NCBI GenBank assembly: GCA_012033495.1
Contig: JAAUQT010000021.1
Span: 1 to 39,856 of the forward strand
Direction of reading: 5' to 3'
DNA: 39,856 bases
Source of the DNA: Cyanobacteria bacterium RM1_2_2
GTDB taxonomy: Bacteria > Cyanobacteriota > Cyanobacteriia > Elainellales > Elainellaceae
The position numbers and the translations under genes were made by a program. The notes under the pieces were generated by a model. That model searched no databases, was not told where the DNA came from, and saw nothing but the letters and a program-made list of their open reading frames with translations. Below, piece by piece: positions 8,957 to 16,549 of the stretch. Every line of letters begins with the position of its first letter. Position 1 is the stretch's first letter.

Positions 8957-9409
8957 ATGAGTGATTTCTCTGCACTGTCTACTGAAGCAATGGCTGCAAG
9001 TCAAATTGCGCTGGAGCTTGCCCCTGAATTGGGTGGACAATTCCGAGAGGCGCCAGAACGTACAGGATTAGAGCCTGAGTTAGGCGGAGTTGTGCGGCAG
9101 AAAGGTGTCTATGTGGACGAAGTAACCTGCATTGGCTGCAAGCACTGTGCCCATGTAGCTCGCAATACTTTCTACATTGAGCCAGATTATGGGCGCTCTC
9201 GCGTCATTCGTCAAGACGGCGACTCTGAGGATGTAATCCAGGAAGCGATTGATACTTGCCCAGTGGACTGCATTCATTGGGTTGATTACACGGAGCTAAG
9301 AAACCTAGAGGAAGAGCGCAAATATCAAGTAATTCCAGTAGCCGGGTTTCCAGTCGATCGGGCAATGGTGGCGGTACGCCGTCGTCAACAGCAGAAAAAG
9401 CGCGATTAG
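8957..9409 (+). CDS. 4Fe-4S ferredoxin-like protein
   Basis: This 150-residue protein has one 4Fe-4S cluster motif: C58-x2-C61-x2-C64, with the fourth ligand C101 in a CPVDC sequence (C105 is an extra cysteine). The ferredoxin core (about residues 50-112) resembles the ferredoxin domain of plastid DnaJ-ferredoxin proteins (CIGCKHC ... FYIEPDYGRSRV). An N-terminal 48-residue extension and a basic C-terminal tail (RRRQQQKKRD) flank it. It likely transfers electrons in the cytoplasm to an unknown partner. It is the last gene of the DUF2997-ycf35-ferredoxin group and is followed by an intrinsic terminator. Confidence 0.9.
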   Translation: MSDFSALSTEAMAASQIALELAPELGGQFREAPERTGLEPELGGVVRQKGVYVDEVTCIGCKHCAHVARNTFYIEPDYGRSRVIRQDGDSEDVIQEAIDTCPVDCIHWVDYTELRNLEEERKYQVIPVAGFPVDRAMVAVRRRQQQKKRD

Positions 9410-9528
9410 CGGCGCGGTTTGGACAGGTGCAAATTTGTAGGCTGGGAAGATTAAGCGCAGTCAAAGCCCTCAGCGAGGCAGGTTTTTTAAGATTGTTTTC
9501 GTTTTATTCGTGACGGAATAACCCAAGT

Positions 9529-9556
9529 AGAGGAGTTCGTGAGGCTCCTCTTTTTT
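9529..9556 (+). terminator. Intrinsic terminator of the ycf35/ferredoxin group
   Basis: AGAGGAG and CTCCTCT form a perfect 7-bp stem with a 9-base loop, followed by a run of six T on the plus strand. It stops transcription before the convergent priA gene. The reverse direction has no T-run after the stem, so it serves the plus-strand genes. Confidence 0.8.
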
Positions 9557-9574
9557 AATGCGATGAGCCGATAC

Positions 9575-12112
9575 TTACAGCAAATGCAGTGGGTCAATGT
9601 CGATCGTTAAACTCACTCCGGGCGGGCAGTGGGATCGCAGTTCGGCTGTATCAGGTAGGGAAAGTGGTTCAGTCGCCCAAGATTTGAGGAGAATTTGCCA
9701 GCGAAACCGACGGGCAACTCGTGGAATCGACGCTGGAGTAGGGCCCAGTAACTCAAACTGCGGTTGATCTCGTAGAGCAGATTGTAAGAACTCGGCAATT
9801 TGCTCAGCCGCCTGCCGAACTGTACTGACCTCCGTGCTGCTGAAGCGTAACAGAATCAGTTGACCGTAAGGCGGATAGCGTAATTCAGCCCGTTGGTGCA
9901 ATTCAGCTTCCACAAAAGCTGGATAATCTTGTCGATCAACCGCTTGAATCACTGGATGCTGCGGTGAGTAAGTCTGTAAAATCACCCGACCCGGATTTTC
10001 GCCTCGCCCTGCTCGCCCTGCCACTTGAGTTAGGGTTTGAAACGCCCGCTCACCTGCCCGATAATCGGCCAAATGCAGCAGCCCATCCGCTGCAACAATT
10101 CCCACCAAAGTCACTTGCGGCAGATCGATCCCTTTCGTTAACATTTGAGTGCCGACCAGCAGATCCGCTTCGCCTTGGGCAAAACGGTTGAGCAACGTGC
10201 GGTGTGCTCCTTTGGTGCGGGTGGTGTCGCTATCAAACCGGATACAGCGTAAATCAGGCAAATAGCGATTCAGGTCTTGGATAATGCGTTGAGTGCCGCT
10301 GCCAAAGTGTTTGAGATAGGGTGAACCGCAAGCCGGGCATTGGGCAGGATGAAGCTGTTGATGTCCGCAATAATGACAGTGCAGAGATTCATGTCCGCCT
10401 TCTCGCGGCTGATGATAGGTCAGCGACACATCACAATGCGGACATTCCATCACATATCCACAGCTTCGACAGGAGACAAACGTGCTGTGCCCGCGTCGAT
10501 GGATAAACAAAATGCCTTGCTGTTGCTGCGCTTTCATGTTTTGCAAGGCTTGCTGAAGTGAGCGGCTAAAAATTGAGCGATTTCCCTGCCGCAGTTCTTC
10601 GCGCATATCTACAATTTCAATCGGCGGCAATGGCTGCGCGTGAATCCGGTCGGGTAGGGTGAGGTAAACAGGTGTTGCAACCGGACTCAGTGCATCAATT
10701 GTGACAGCAGCATGTGTGATAGCAGCATGGTCGGGCAGTAGGTTAGCGGACTGCTGGATATTTAGCCAAGTTTCTAAAGACGGCGTCGCGGAACCGAGAA
10801 CTAACGGGCAGTTTGCCAATTCGGCTCGCCAGTAAGCCACGGTGCGCGCGTGATAGCAGGGGGCAGGCTGATCTTGTTTAAAGCTGTCGTCATGCTCTTC
10901 ATCTAGGATGATCATGCCCAAATCAGCAATCGGGGCAAAAATGGCCGAGCGAGTGCCAATGACAACTTGCGGCGTATGGTTGAGCATTTGCCGCCAAGTA
11001 TCATAGCGTTCGCCTGTTGAGAGCGCACTATGATAAACCCGCACCTGCTCACCAAAACGGGCCCGAAACCGATCGGTAAGCTGCGGTGTTAACCCAATTT
11101 CGGGCACTAATACCAAGGCCGATTTACCTTGCTGCAACAAGGGCGCAATTGCCTGCAAATAAACTTCTGTTTTCCCTGACCCCGTGACTCCATGCAGTAA
11201 TACGGGTGTGAATCCAGTCAAAGTACCGATCGTTTGAAGGGCTTGAGTTTGGGCTGCGGTGAGCGCTTTCGGACGATCTGCCTGCACAGCACTCGCTTCC
11301 AAACGCAGCACTTCTCTCGATTGGATGACCAACGCCCCTCGTTGTGCCAATGTTTTGATGACTGAAGAACTGACATGGCAGGTTTGCAGCAACTCTTGCA
11401 GCCACATTTCGCCGCCTCGTCGTTTCAACACTTCCAAAATTTCCTGCTGACGCGGACTCAAATCTAGCCCTGCCTGAGCCGCCAACATGACAGCCTGCCG
11501 TTGTTTGGGGCGCACCGGAGTTGGCGATTCTAAATAACTTTCCACCCAGCCGCGCTGAAGCAGTTCTTGCAGCCCTTGGCTGGCTCGTCGCACCTGCCGT
11601 TGCAGGTATTGCCAAGAGTAATCTTGCTGTTTTTGCGCTTGCAGTAACGCCAAAATTTGCTGCGCTGTCGGATGGATCAGCAAACTTGGATCAGGCTTTG
11701 AGACACAGAGGCGAATCCGGCGCTGCGATCGGCTCAACAAGCCGGGAGGTAACGCGACTCGAATCACCTGCATGAGCGAAACGCGGTAATAGAGGGCAAT
11801 CCGCTGTAGAAGCGCCCAATACGCAACCGGGAAAAAGCCTCGACTAATCACATCTTCAATCGGGCGAACAGCCGCAGCATCAAGGTCAACCGGCAGGTGA
11901 TCCACCCAACGAATCGCAATTGCCCCAACCTGCTGAGCCCCAAACGGCACGCTCAAAATGTCACCTGCCTGCACAGTGAGGTGAGCAGGGAGCCGATAGG
12001 TGTAAAGCCCCTGTGCGCCCGGACAGTCTACCAAGACCTCGATCCAGGCTGGTCGCGCATTAGGCGAATAGAAGAAACGAGATTCAGCAACAACCGTAGT
12101 CAAGGCGGGCAT
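9575..12112 (-). CDS. priA: Primosomal protein N' (PriA), replication restart helicase
   Basis: PriA recognises stalled forks and D-loops and starts reloading of the replicative helicase. The protein has the N-terminal DNA-binding domain (about residues 1-200), a superfamily 2 helicase core with Walker A GVTGSGKTE, the DEEH box (DEEHDDSFKQD), and the zinc region with paired cysteines CRSC, CPHC, CHYC and CPAC. It continues with motifs V and VI (GTQMLTKGID, QVAGRAGRG) and the C-terminal domain. The frame is open up to 12301, but the upstream 63 residues have non-protein character. I chose the ATG at 12112 (845 residues, MPALTTVV). The ATG at 12136 is the main alternative. Confidence 0.95.
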   Translation of the reverse strand: MPALTTVVAESRFFYSPNARPAWIEVLVDCPGAQGLYTYRLPAHLTVQAGDILSVPFGAQQVGAIAIRWVDHLPVDLDAAAVRPIEDVISRGFFPVAYWALLQRIALYYRVSLMQVIRVALPPGLLSRSQRRIRLCVSKPDPSLLIHPTAQQILALLQAQKQQDYSWQYLQRQVRRASQGLQELLQRGWVESYLESPTPVRPKQRQAVMLAAQAGLDLSPRQQEILEVLKRRGGEMWLQELLQTCHVSSSVIKTLAQRGALVIQSREVLRLEASAVQADRPKALTAAQTQALQTIGTLTGFTPVLLHGVTGSGKTEVYLQAIAPLLQQGKSALVLVPEIGLTPQLTDRFRARFGEQVRVYHSALSTGERYDTWRQMLNHTPQVVIGTRSAIFAPIADLGMIILDEEHDDSFKQDQPAPCYHARTVAYWRAELANCPLVLGSATPSLETWLNIQQSANLLPDHAAITHAAVTIDALSPVATPVYLTLPDRIHAQPLPPIEIVDMREELRQGNRSIFSRSLQQALQNMKAQQQQGILFIHRRGHSTFVSCRSCGYVMECPHCDVSLTYHQPREGGHESLHCHYCGHQQLHPAQCPACGSPYLKHFGSGTQRIIQDLNRYLPDLRCIRFDSDTTRTKGAHRTLLNRFAQGEADLLVGTQMLTKGIDLPQVTLVGIVAADGLLHLADYRAGERAFQTLTQVAGRAGRGENPGRVILQTYSPQHPVIQAVDRQDYPAFVEAELHQRAELRYPPYGQLILLRFSSTEVSTVRQAAEQIAEFLQSALRDQPQFELLGPTPASIPRVARRFRWQILLKSWATEPLSLPDTAELRSHCPPGVSLTIDIDPLHLL

Positions 12113-12380
12113 GACAGGAGGATTAATTGAGTACATATATACTATACATAATAGCGAATGGACGGATGAAATCCAATCCTCAAAATGGAACGAACAGCAG
12201 AACTGGGGCAACCCTGCTGAGGAAGGATTAAAGCATATCGCACGCTTCGTCCGGATTTTGATATAAAGCTCGAAAATTGTACATCTAATCCTAATTTGCA
12301 ATTCGCAATGATGGAGTTCAGCCAGTCTGCCGCCCTAGGGTTTGATGAACTATCCCTTGCTAGGGGTGAGATAACTTGAC

Positions 12381-12460
12381 TGGGTTTGATCTTGACTGAG
12401 TTTGATCTTGATTGGGTTTGATCTTGATTGGGTTTGATCTTGATTGGGTTTGATGTTAAC
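12381..12460 (+). repeat. Five tandem copies of a 16-bp unit
   Basis: The unit TGGGTTTGATCTTGAT repeats at 12381, 12397, 12413, 12429 and 12445. Copies 3 and 4 are identical and the others differ by one to three bases, with a partial copy just before. It is upstream of priA and of the RNA candidate. Sixteen bases is not a multiple of three, and no reading frame spans it. Confidence 0.85.
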
Positions 12461-12654
12461 TGATGGACGCCTAAGCAACCAGTTTTAGCAGGACATCAGC
12501 AACAAATTGTAGATTGCAGGCAAGTCCAATAAAAATCAATGCTAGGCAAATGCTGAGGCAGAGGTTTCAACCGTTTTACTCCGTTTGGTTCGCCTGTCTC
12601 AGCCAACAAAGAAAACAGATGTAAAGCTTTTTTCAAAAATTTTAGGTTAGGTAC

Positions 12655-12682
12655 TTGCCATCAGACGAGAGACTGCTATATT
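12655..12682 (+). promoter_or_regulatory. Sigma-70 type promoter of the structured RNA
   Basis: A TTGCCA -35 box at 12655-12660 and a TATATT -10 box at 12677-12682 are separated by 16 bases. Transcription would start at about 12688-12690, exactly where the 5' arm of the long-range stem begins. That agreement supports both features. Confidence 0.6.
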
Positions 12683-12687
12683 AGACT

Positions 12688-12870
12688 CACCTTCAGCCTA
12701 GTTCTGGGGCGAAAGGGTTTAAGCAATTAGGGGGTTCCCTTACTGGAGTAACAAAAGGACTGTGATTCAGCGCCTTTTGTGTCGGGTAATGGTTGCATTA
12801 GCTGCACTGACCACAAAAGAATCAACTACCCTATTATTGTGTTGATTGGAGGACTGAAATTTTAGGTGTC
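12688..12870 (+). ncRNA. ssaA: Structured RNA, candidate 6S RNA
   Basis: A consensus-like promoter starts this roughly 183-nt stretch. Its ends pair: CACCT-TCAG-CCT at 12688-12699 with AGG-a-CTGA-aatttt-AGGTG at 12850-12868, making a bulged closing stem. Near the centre is a strong hairpin, ACAAAAGG (12751-12758) with CCTTTTGT (12773-12780), extended by CTG/CAG. Another hairpin, AATCAAC/GTTGATT, is at 12820-12847 and a small AGGG/CCCT hairpin precedes the central one. A single rod closed by its own ends, about 185 nt long, with a central open region matches 6S RNA, which sequesters the RNA polymerase holoenzyme. The family call is from shape and length only; it could instead be part of a long leader of the sigma gene. 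Confidence 0.45.
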
Positions 12871-13415
12871 ATAGCGTTGATGAGATCTCTCTGAAGTTAG
12901 GCTTAACGGCAAGAAAAAGTCTTGTAGATTAGCCTTGAGTTGAGTTTATTTCGTTGGGCAGACAAATTTTTAATTGAGCAGAGTTAGCAGAGAATTTCTG
13001 ACGCCATTACGCTAATCAGTTGCCAGTTTTACAATCCTCTCTTGGTTTGATTGAGATCTGATTCTTTAGTCAAAGCTGAGTCAATCGAATTGATGCCAAT
13101 AGGTTTATCTATCGAATGGGTTAATTTGCTCCGATTCGATAAACTGTTTGAATTTGCCCAGTGCTGAGAATTAGGGTTGCGATTGTTCGATCAAACTTGC
13201 TGAAAGTCGATCCCTGAAAGTAAGTAAACGGTGACAAAAACAAAAACTTAATTCTTGAACTTGTATAGCTTGAACTTAGGTTCGGACATTAGCTGGCAAT
13301 TGCTAGATTTTCATCAATTGGTTCTCTCAATCCATTTCTTCCTATGGTAGTGTTCGCGTTGATATGTCTGCATTTCGCTGAATGAGCATCATCACTCTAT
13401 TGATGAAAAGATACG
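12871..13415. other. Long leader region of the sigma factor gene
   Basis: No coding frame is visible. A hairpin can form from GTTT-(4-base bulge)-ATCGAAT at 13103-13117 and ATTCGATAAAC at 13134-13144. A direct repeat CTTGAACTT flanks TGTATAG near 13257-13277. The sigma gene promoter is probably here, but I cannot fix it. Confidence 0.4.
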
Positions 13416-13574
13416 ATGGCGTTACTCAAACACAACTCAAATCAGATAATGAGCAATTCTATTCTTGATTCAACGGATTCGCTACGGCTAGGTTCAATTG
13501 CCGGAGGTGAATTCTTCGATGATGCAGTTACTGATATTCAATCAATGGATATCTCTGAAGCGCACGTGCCGTAG
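13416..13574 (+). other. Displaced N-terminus of the sigma factor (frame 0 fragment)
   Basis: An open frame from ATG 13416 (or ATG 13449) runs to a TAG at 13572-13574 and encodes an acidic, Ser/Asp-rich peptide ending SMDISEAHVP. Adding one C to the CC at about 13569-13570 continues it as HVPVEGNEIASMIGFG, straight into the sigma factor frame. It therefore reads as the acidic N-terminal arm of the same protein. The alternative is a regulatory upstream open reading frame. Confidence 0.5.
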
Positions 13575-13594
13575 AAGGAAATGAAATCGCGTCG

Positions 13595-14617
13595 ATGATT
13601 GGCTTCGGGTCTGAAGAAGATCCAGAAGGGTTAATGGCAAGTCGTGCATCAGGATATAGTAAAACGATTTCAGACGATGCCGTTGGCGCTTTTTTCAAGG
13701 AAATGGCCCGCTATCCGCTCTTGAGACCCGATGAAGAAGTCGAGTTAGCGCGACGGGTGAAGTTTTTGGCAGAAATTGAAGCTCTGCGCGAACAGTTGCT
13801 GCAAGAATTAGAACGCACGCCGACCAAAGCTGACATTGCCCGCAAGCTAGAACTCACCGAACGGCAGCTTGAACATCGGCTGTATCTCAGTCGAGTTGCC
13901 AAGCGAAAGATGATTCGCTCCAATTTGCGCTTGGTGGTGTCGATTGCCAAACGCTACCTCAACCGAGGCGTACCGTTTCTAGATTTGATTCAAGAAGGTG
14001 CGCTGGGGCTGAATCGGGCTACAGAAAAGTTTGATCCAGACAAAGGCTACAAGTTTTCTACCTACGCCTATTGGTGGATTCGCCAAGGCATTACCCGCAC
14101 GATTGCCAATGACGCCCGCACAATTCGGTTGCCGATTCACATTGTTGAAAAACTCAACAAGCTGAAGAAAGCCCATCGAGAACTGCGCAAGGAACTCAAT
14201 CGCAACCCAACGGAAGCTGAATTAGCCGAATCTCTGGATATGACGGCTGATCAACTGCGGAATTTGCAGCAAGTTCGGCGGCGCTCGCTGTCGCTCAATC
14301 ATCGCGTCGGGAAGGGTGAAGACACTGAACTGATGGAGCTTTTGGAAGATAGCAGCACTCAGTCTCCAGAAGCGCAAATGAGCGAAGCAATGATGCGGCA
14401 GGAGATTTACAGCGTATTAGGGGAAGTATTGACGGAACGCGAGCGAGATATTATTGCGCTACGCTATGGGCTAACTACGGGTGAAACCCATACACTCGAA
14501 GAAGTCGGCGGCATTTTTAATCTGTCGCGGGAACGAGTTCGACAAATTCAAACTAAAGCAATGCGTAAATTGCGGCGTCCCCAAGTGGCAGCCCGACTCA
14601 AAACTTGGTTACGCTAG
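13595..14617 (+). CDS. RpoD-family group 2 type sigma factor
   Basis: As read, this is a 340-residue primary-like sigma factor that directs RNA polymerase to promoters. It has region 1.2 (VGAFFKEMARYPLLRPDEEV), region 2 with the -10 recognition helix (YKFSTYAYWWIRQGITRTIA), region 3 (IHIVEKLNKLKKAHREL) and region 4 with the -35 helix-turn-helix (LEEVGGIFNLSRERVRQIQ) near the C-terminus. Sequence differences from SigA and absence of a long region 1.1 suggest an alternative group 2 factor, but I cannot assign a letter. The ATG at 13595 may not be the true start: an acidic N-terminal segment from 13449 joins it with one extra base, giving about 389 residues. The long leader suggests regulated expression. 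Confidence 0.9.
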   Translation: MIGFGSEEDPEGLMASRASGYSKTISDDAVGAFFKEMARYPLLRPDEEVELARRVKFLAEIEALREQLLQELERTPTKADIARKLELTERQLEHRLYLSRVAKRKMIRSNLRLVVSIAKRYLNRGVPFLDLIQEGALGLNRATEKFDPDKGYKFSTYAYWWIRQGITRTIANDARTIRLPIHIVEKLNKLKKAHRELRKELNRNPTEAELAESLDMTADQLRNLQQVRRRSLSLNHRVGKGEDTELMELLEDSSTQSPEAQMSEAMMRQEIYSVLGEVLTERERDIIALRYGLTTGETHTLEEVGGIFNLSRERVRQIQTKAMRKLRRPQVAARLKTWLR

Positions 14618-14824
14618 CCGAGAAATTTTCCTCGAATGGCTGGCATAGCATTGCTGACACAGTTGAGCATATCAATTGAACATTTCGATGGAAAGCATCG
14701 AATCGGTGATTTGCGCTTGTCTGCATCGATCTGGTTAAGTGGATTCGTGAGTCGATATTGAGTAGATTAACTCAGGTCTGCCCAACCAGTTTTGCTAAAC
14801 TAGCCGCCTAAATTCGATGTGATT

Positions 14825-15820
14825 ATGACAGATCCCTCTTCCGATTCTCTTTTGATCCGTGCTGCGCAACCGCAAGAAGCTGCCACCCTATTTGACTTGA
14901 TTGTATCCCTCGCTGACTACGAGCATTTGGTCCATGAAGTAACAGGGAGCGCCGCAACACTAAAGCAGCATTTATTTGGTCAGCATCCCTGCGTTGAAGC
15001 GATTGTGGCTGAAGCAGAGGAGAAATTAGTCGGGTTTGCCCTCTTCTTCATTGTCTACTCAAGCAGTGCGATGCAGCCCAAAATCTATCTAGAAGACCTA
15101 TTTGTGCTGCCACGAGCGCGTGGTAAAGGCATCGGGAAGGCGCTGCTATCCCATTTGGCGAAACTGGCGATTCAGCGAGGCTATGGTGGGTTAGAATGGA
15201 GCGTCTTGGATTGGAACACGCCTGCGATTGGGTTTTATCAAAGCATCGGGGCGCAAGTGCTGACTAATGCGCGTGTTTGCCGCGTGGCAGGAGCAGCCTT
15301 ACCCCAGTTAGCGAGTTGGCAAGAAGCCCTGCAATCAAAATCCCTGCGCCAAGCGGTTCCAAGCGATAGTGCAGCCATCTTTGCGCTCGTAAAAGCCAAC
15401 ATTGAGTATGACGGCGGATTAGAGGCGTTCAGCGGCAGTGAAGCCCAATTAACGGAGCACTTATTCAACTACTCCTACGCAGACGTGATCATCGCCGAGC
15501 AAGACAACCAACCCGTTGGGCTAGCGCTCTTTTGCACCAACTATTCCACCTTTCTGACCAAACCGGGGCTATTTGTTGAAGATTTGTTTGTGCTGCCCGA
15601 CTATCGCGGACAGGGAATTGGCAAAGCGCTGCTATCTGGTTTGGCTCAGCAGGTGATCGATCGCGGTTATGGCAGATTAGAATGGCATGTGCGCCTCTGG
15701 AATCAACCTGCAATCGACTTTTATCAGCGTATAGGTGCTCAAATTCTTCCTGATTGGCGAATCTGTCAGGTGCACCGTAACGCCACTGAGCAGTTAGCTA
15801 CGGCGATGGGTGAGCTGTAA
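14825..15820 (+). CDS. Double-domain GNAT acetyltransferase
   Basis: This 331-residue protein consists of two homologous GNAT domains (about residues 8-155 and 176-325). Each has the acetyl-CoA loop, ARGKGIGKALL in the first and YRGQGIGKALL in the second, preceded by LEDLFVLP or VEDLFVLP and followed by LEW-V-WN-PAI-FYQ-IGAQ. The SLADYEHL opening and the motif order resemble the diamine (spermidine/spermine-like) N-acetyltransferase group, so a polyamine or small amine substrate is possible but unproven. It arose by internal duplication. The ATG at 14825 is preferred over the GTG at 14819. Confidence 0.85.
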   Translation: MTDPSSDSLLIRAAQPQEAATLFDLIVSLADYEHLVHEVTGSAATLKQHLFGQHPCVEAIVAEAEEKLVGFALFFIVYSSSAMQPKIYLEDLFVLPRARGKGIGKALLSHLAKLAIQRGYGGLEWSVLDWNTPAIGFYQSIGAQVLTNARVCRVAGAALPQLASWQEALQSKSLRQAVPSDSAAIFALVKANIEYDGGLEAFSGSEAQLTEHLFNYSYADVIIAEQDNQPVGLALFCTNYSTFLTKPGLFVEDLFVLPDYRGQGIGKALLSGLAQQVIDRGYGRLEWHVRLWNQPAIDFYQRIGAQILPDWRICQVHRNATEQLATAMGEL

Positions 15821-15848
15821 GGAATGGGAATTCAATCAGTTCGATGGC

Positions 15849-15975
15849 AGGGGCGGGTTTTGCTATCAAATCCATTGCCGGCTGCCGATTGATCTGCTAT
15901 GCCTGCCCGTTGGGTAGGGGCGGGTTTTGCTATCAAATCCATCACAGGATGCCCATTGCTCTGCGAAACCCGCCC
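15849..15975. repeat. 27-bp direct repeat pair with an inverted half-copy
   Basis: An exact 27-bp sequence beginning AGGGGCGGGTTTTGC occurs at 15849-15875 and again at 15916-15942. A reverse half-copy, GCGAAACCCGCCC, ends at 15975 and can pair with 15918-15930 as a 13-bp stem allowing one G-U. This is a dispersed intergenic repeat downstream of the acetyltransferase gene. The hairpin may protect or end that transcript. Confidence 0.7.
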
Positions 15976-16095
15976 GTACAGGTTATGGATTGATTTAATC
16001 CACGATCCTCAGTTCGTCAGGCATTACAAAAATAAAAAGCAAATGGTGTAAGGTTAAGTCGAATGGTGAATGGCTCGTGAGCAGGGAGGAAGACT

Positions 16096-16302
16096 GTGGT
16101 TATTTGGGTGAATGAGCAAATTGATCCGTGTGGCATTATTCGCGCTTGTATTGCCTGTTGCGACGAAATGCAGGCTCAGGAATGCTATGAATCTTTTGAC
16201 TCTAACTTGACGGCTGAACAAAAGCAGGAAGGCTGGATCGCGCAAATCAGAACCGTCGCTTCTTGGGATGAAGTGCCTGTCAATGCCCTCAAGCTAGACT
16301 AG
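16096..16302 (+). CDS. Small conserved hypothetical protein
   Basis: This 68-residue protein starts with GTG at 16096, supported by a GGGAGGA ribosome site five bases upstream. It is acidic and cysteine-containing (IRACIACCDEM near residues 15-25), and ends in a helix followed by SWDEVPVNALKLD. The cysteines do not form a standard zinc motif. It stands alone between repeat-rich intergenic regions. I do not recognise a family. Confidence 0.6.
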   Translation: MVIWVNEQIDPCGIIRACIACCDEMQAQECYESFDSNLTAEQKQEGWIAQIRTVASWDEVPVNALKLD

Positions 16303-16336
16303 AAACAGCACTGAGCCAAACTGATTTCCCAAACTG

Positions 16337-16437
16337 GTTTCCCAAACTGAAAGGAGAAGCGGCTAGCAGTTGAAGCTAAATCCGGCGGCGTTTCTGCCCC
16401 ATCTATGTTGCCGCTGCCCCATTTCAGTTTGGGAAAC
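16337..16437. repeat. 16-bp perfect inverted repeat with 69-base spacer
   Basis: GTTTCCCAAACTGAAA at 16337-16352 is matched by its exact reverse complement at 16422-16437. A further direct partial copy (TTTCCCAAACTG) precedes the left arm at about 16325-16336. The block lies between the small gene ending at 16302 and the convergent glgX. It could be a hairpin at the transcript end or a remnant of a small mobile element; no target duplication is evident. Confidence 0.6.
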
Positions 16438-16549
16438 TTAAAGTCCGATTCAGTTCATCTCTATCAGACCATTTTGCCTGTTTTGCCTTGTTCTCGCTAA
16501 TTCAGCTACACCAACCTAGCTGTAGAGATAAGAACTACTTTACCCATCG

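Larger units (their letters stand above)
12113..12687. other. Intergenic region between priA and the structured RNA
   Basis: It holds the likely priA promoter (a TATA-rich stretch around 12134-12150), the five-copy 16-bp tandem repeat, and the promoter of the RNA candidate at 12655-12682. No protein-coding frame is convincing. Confidence 0.5.
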
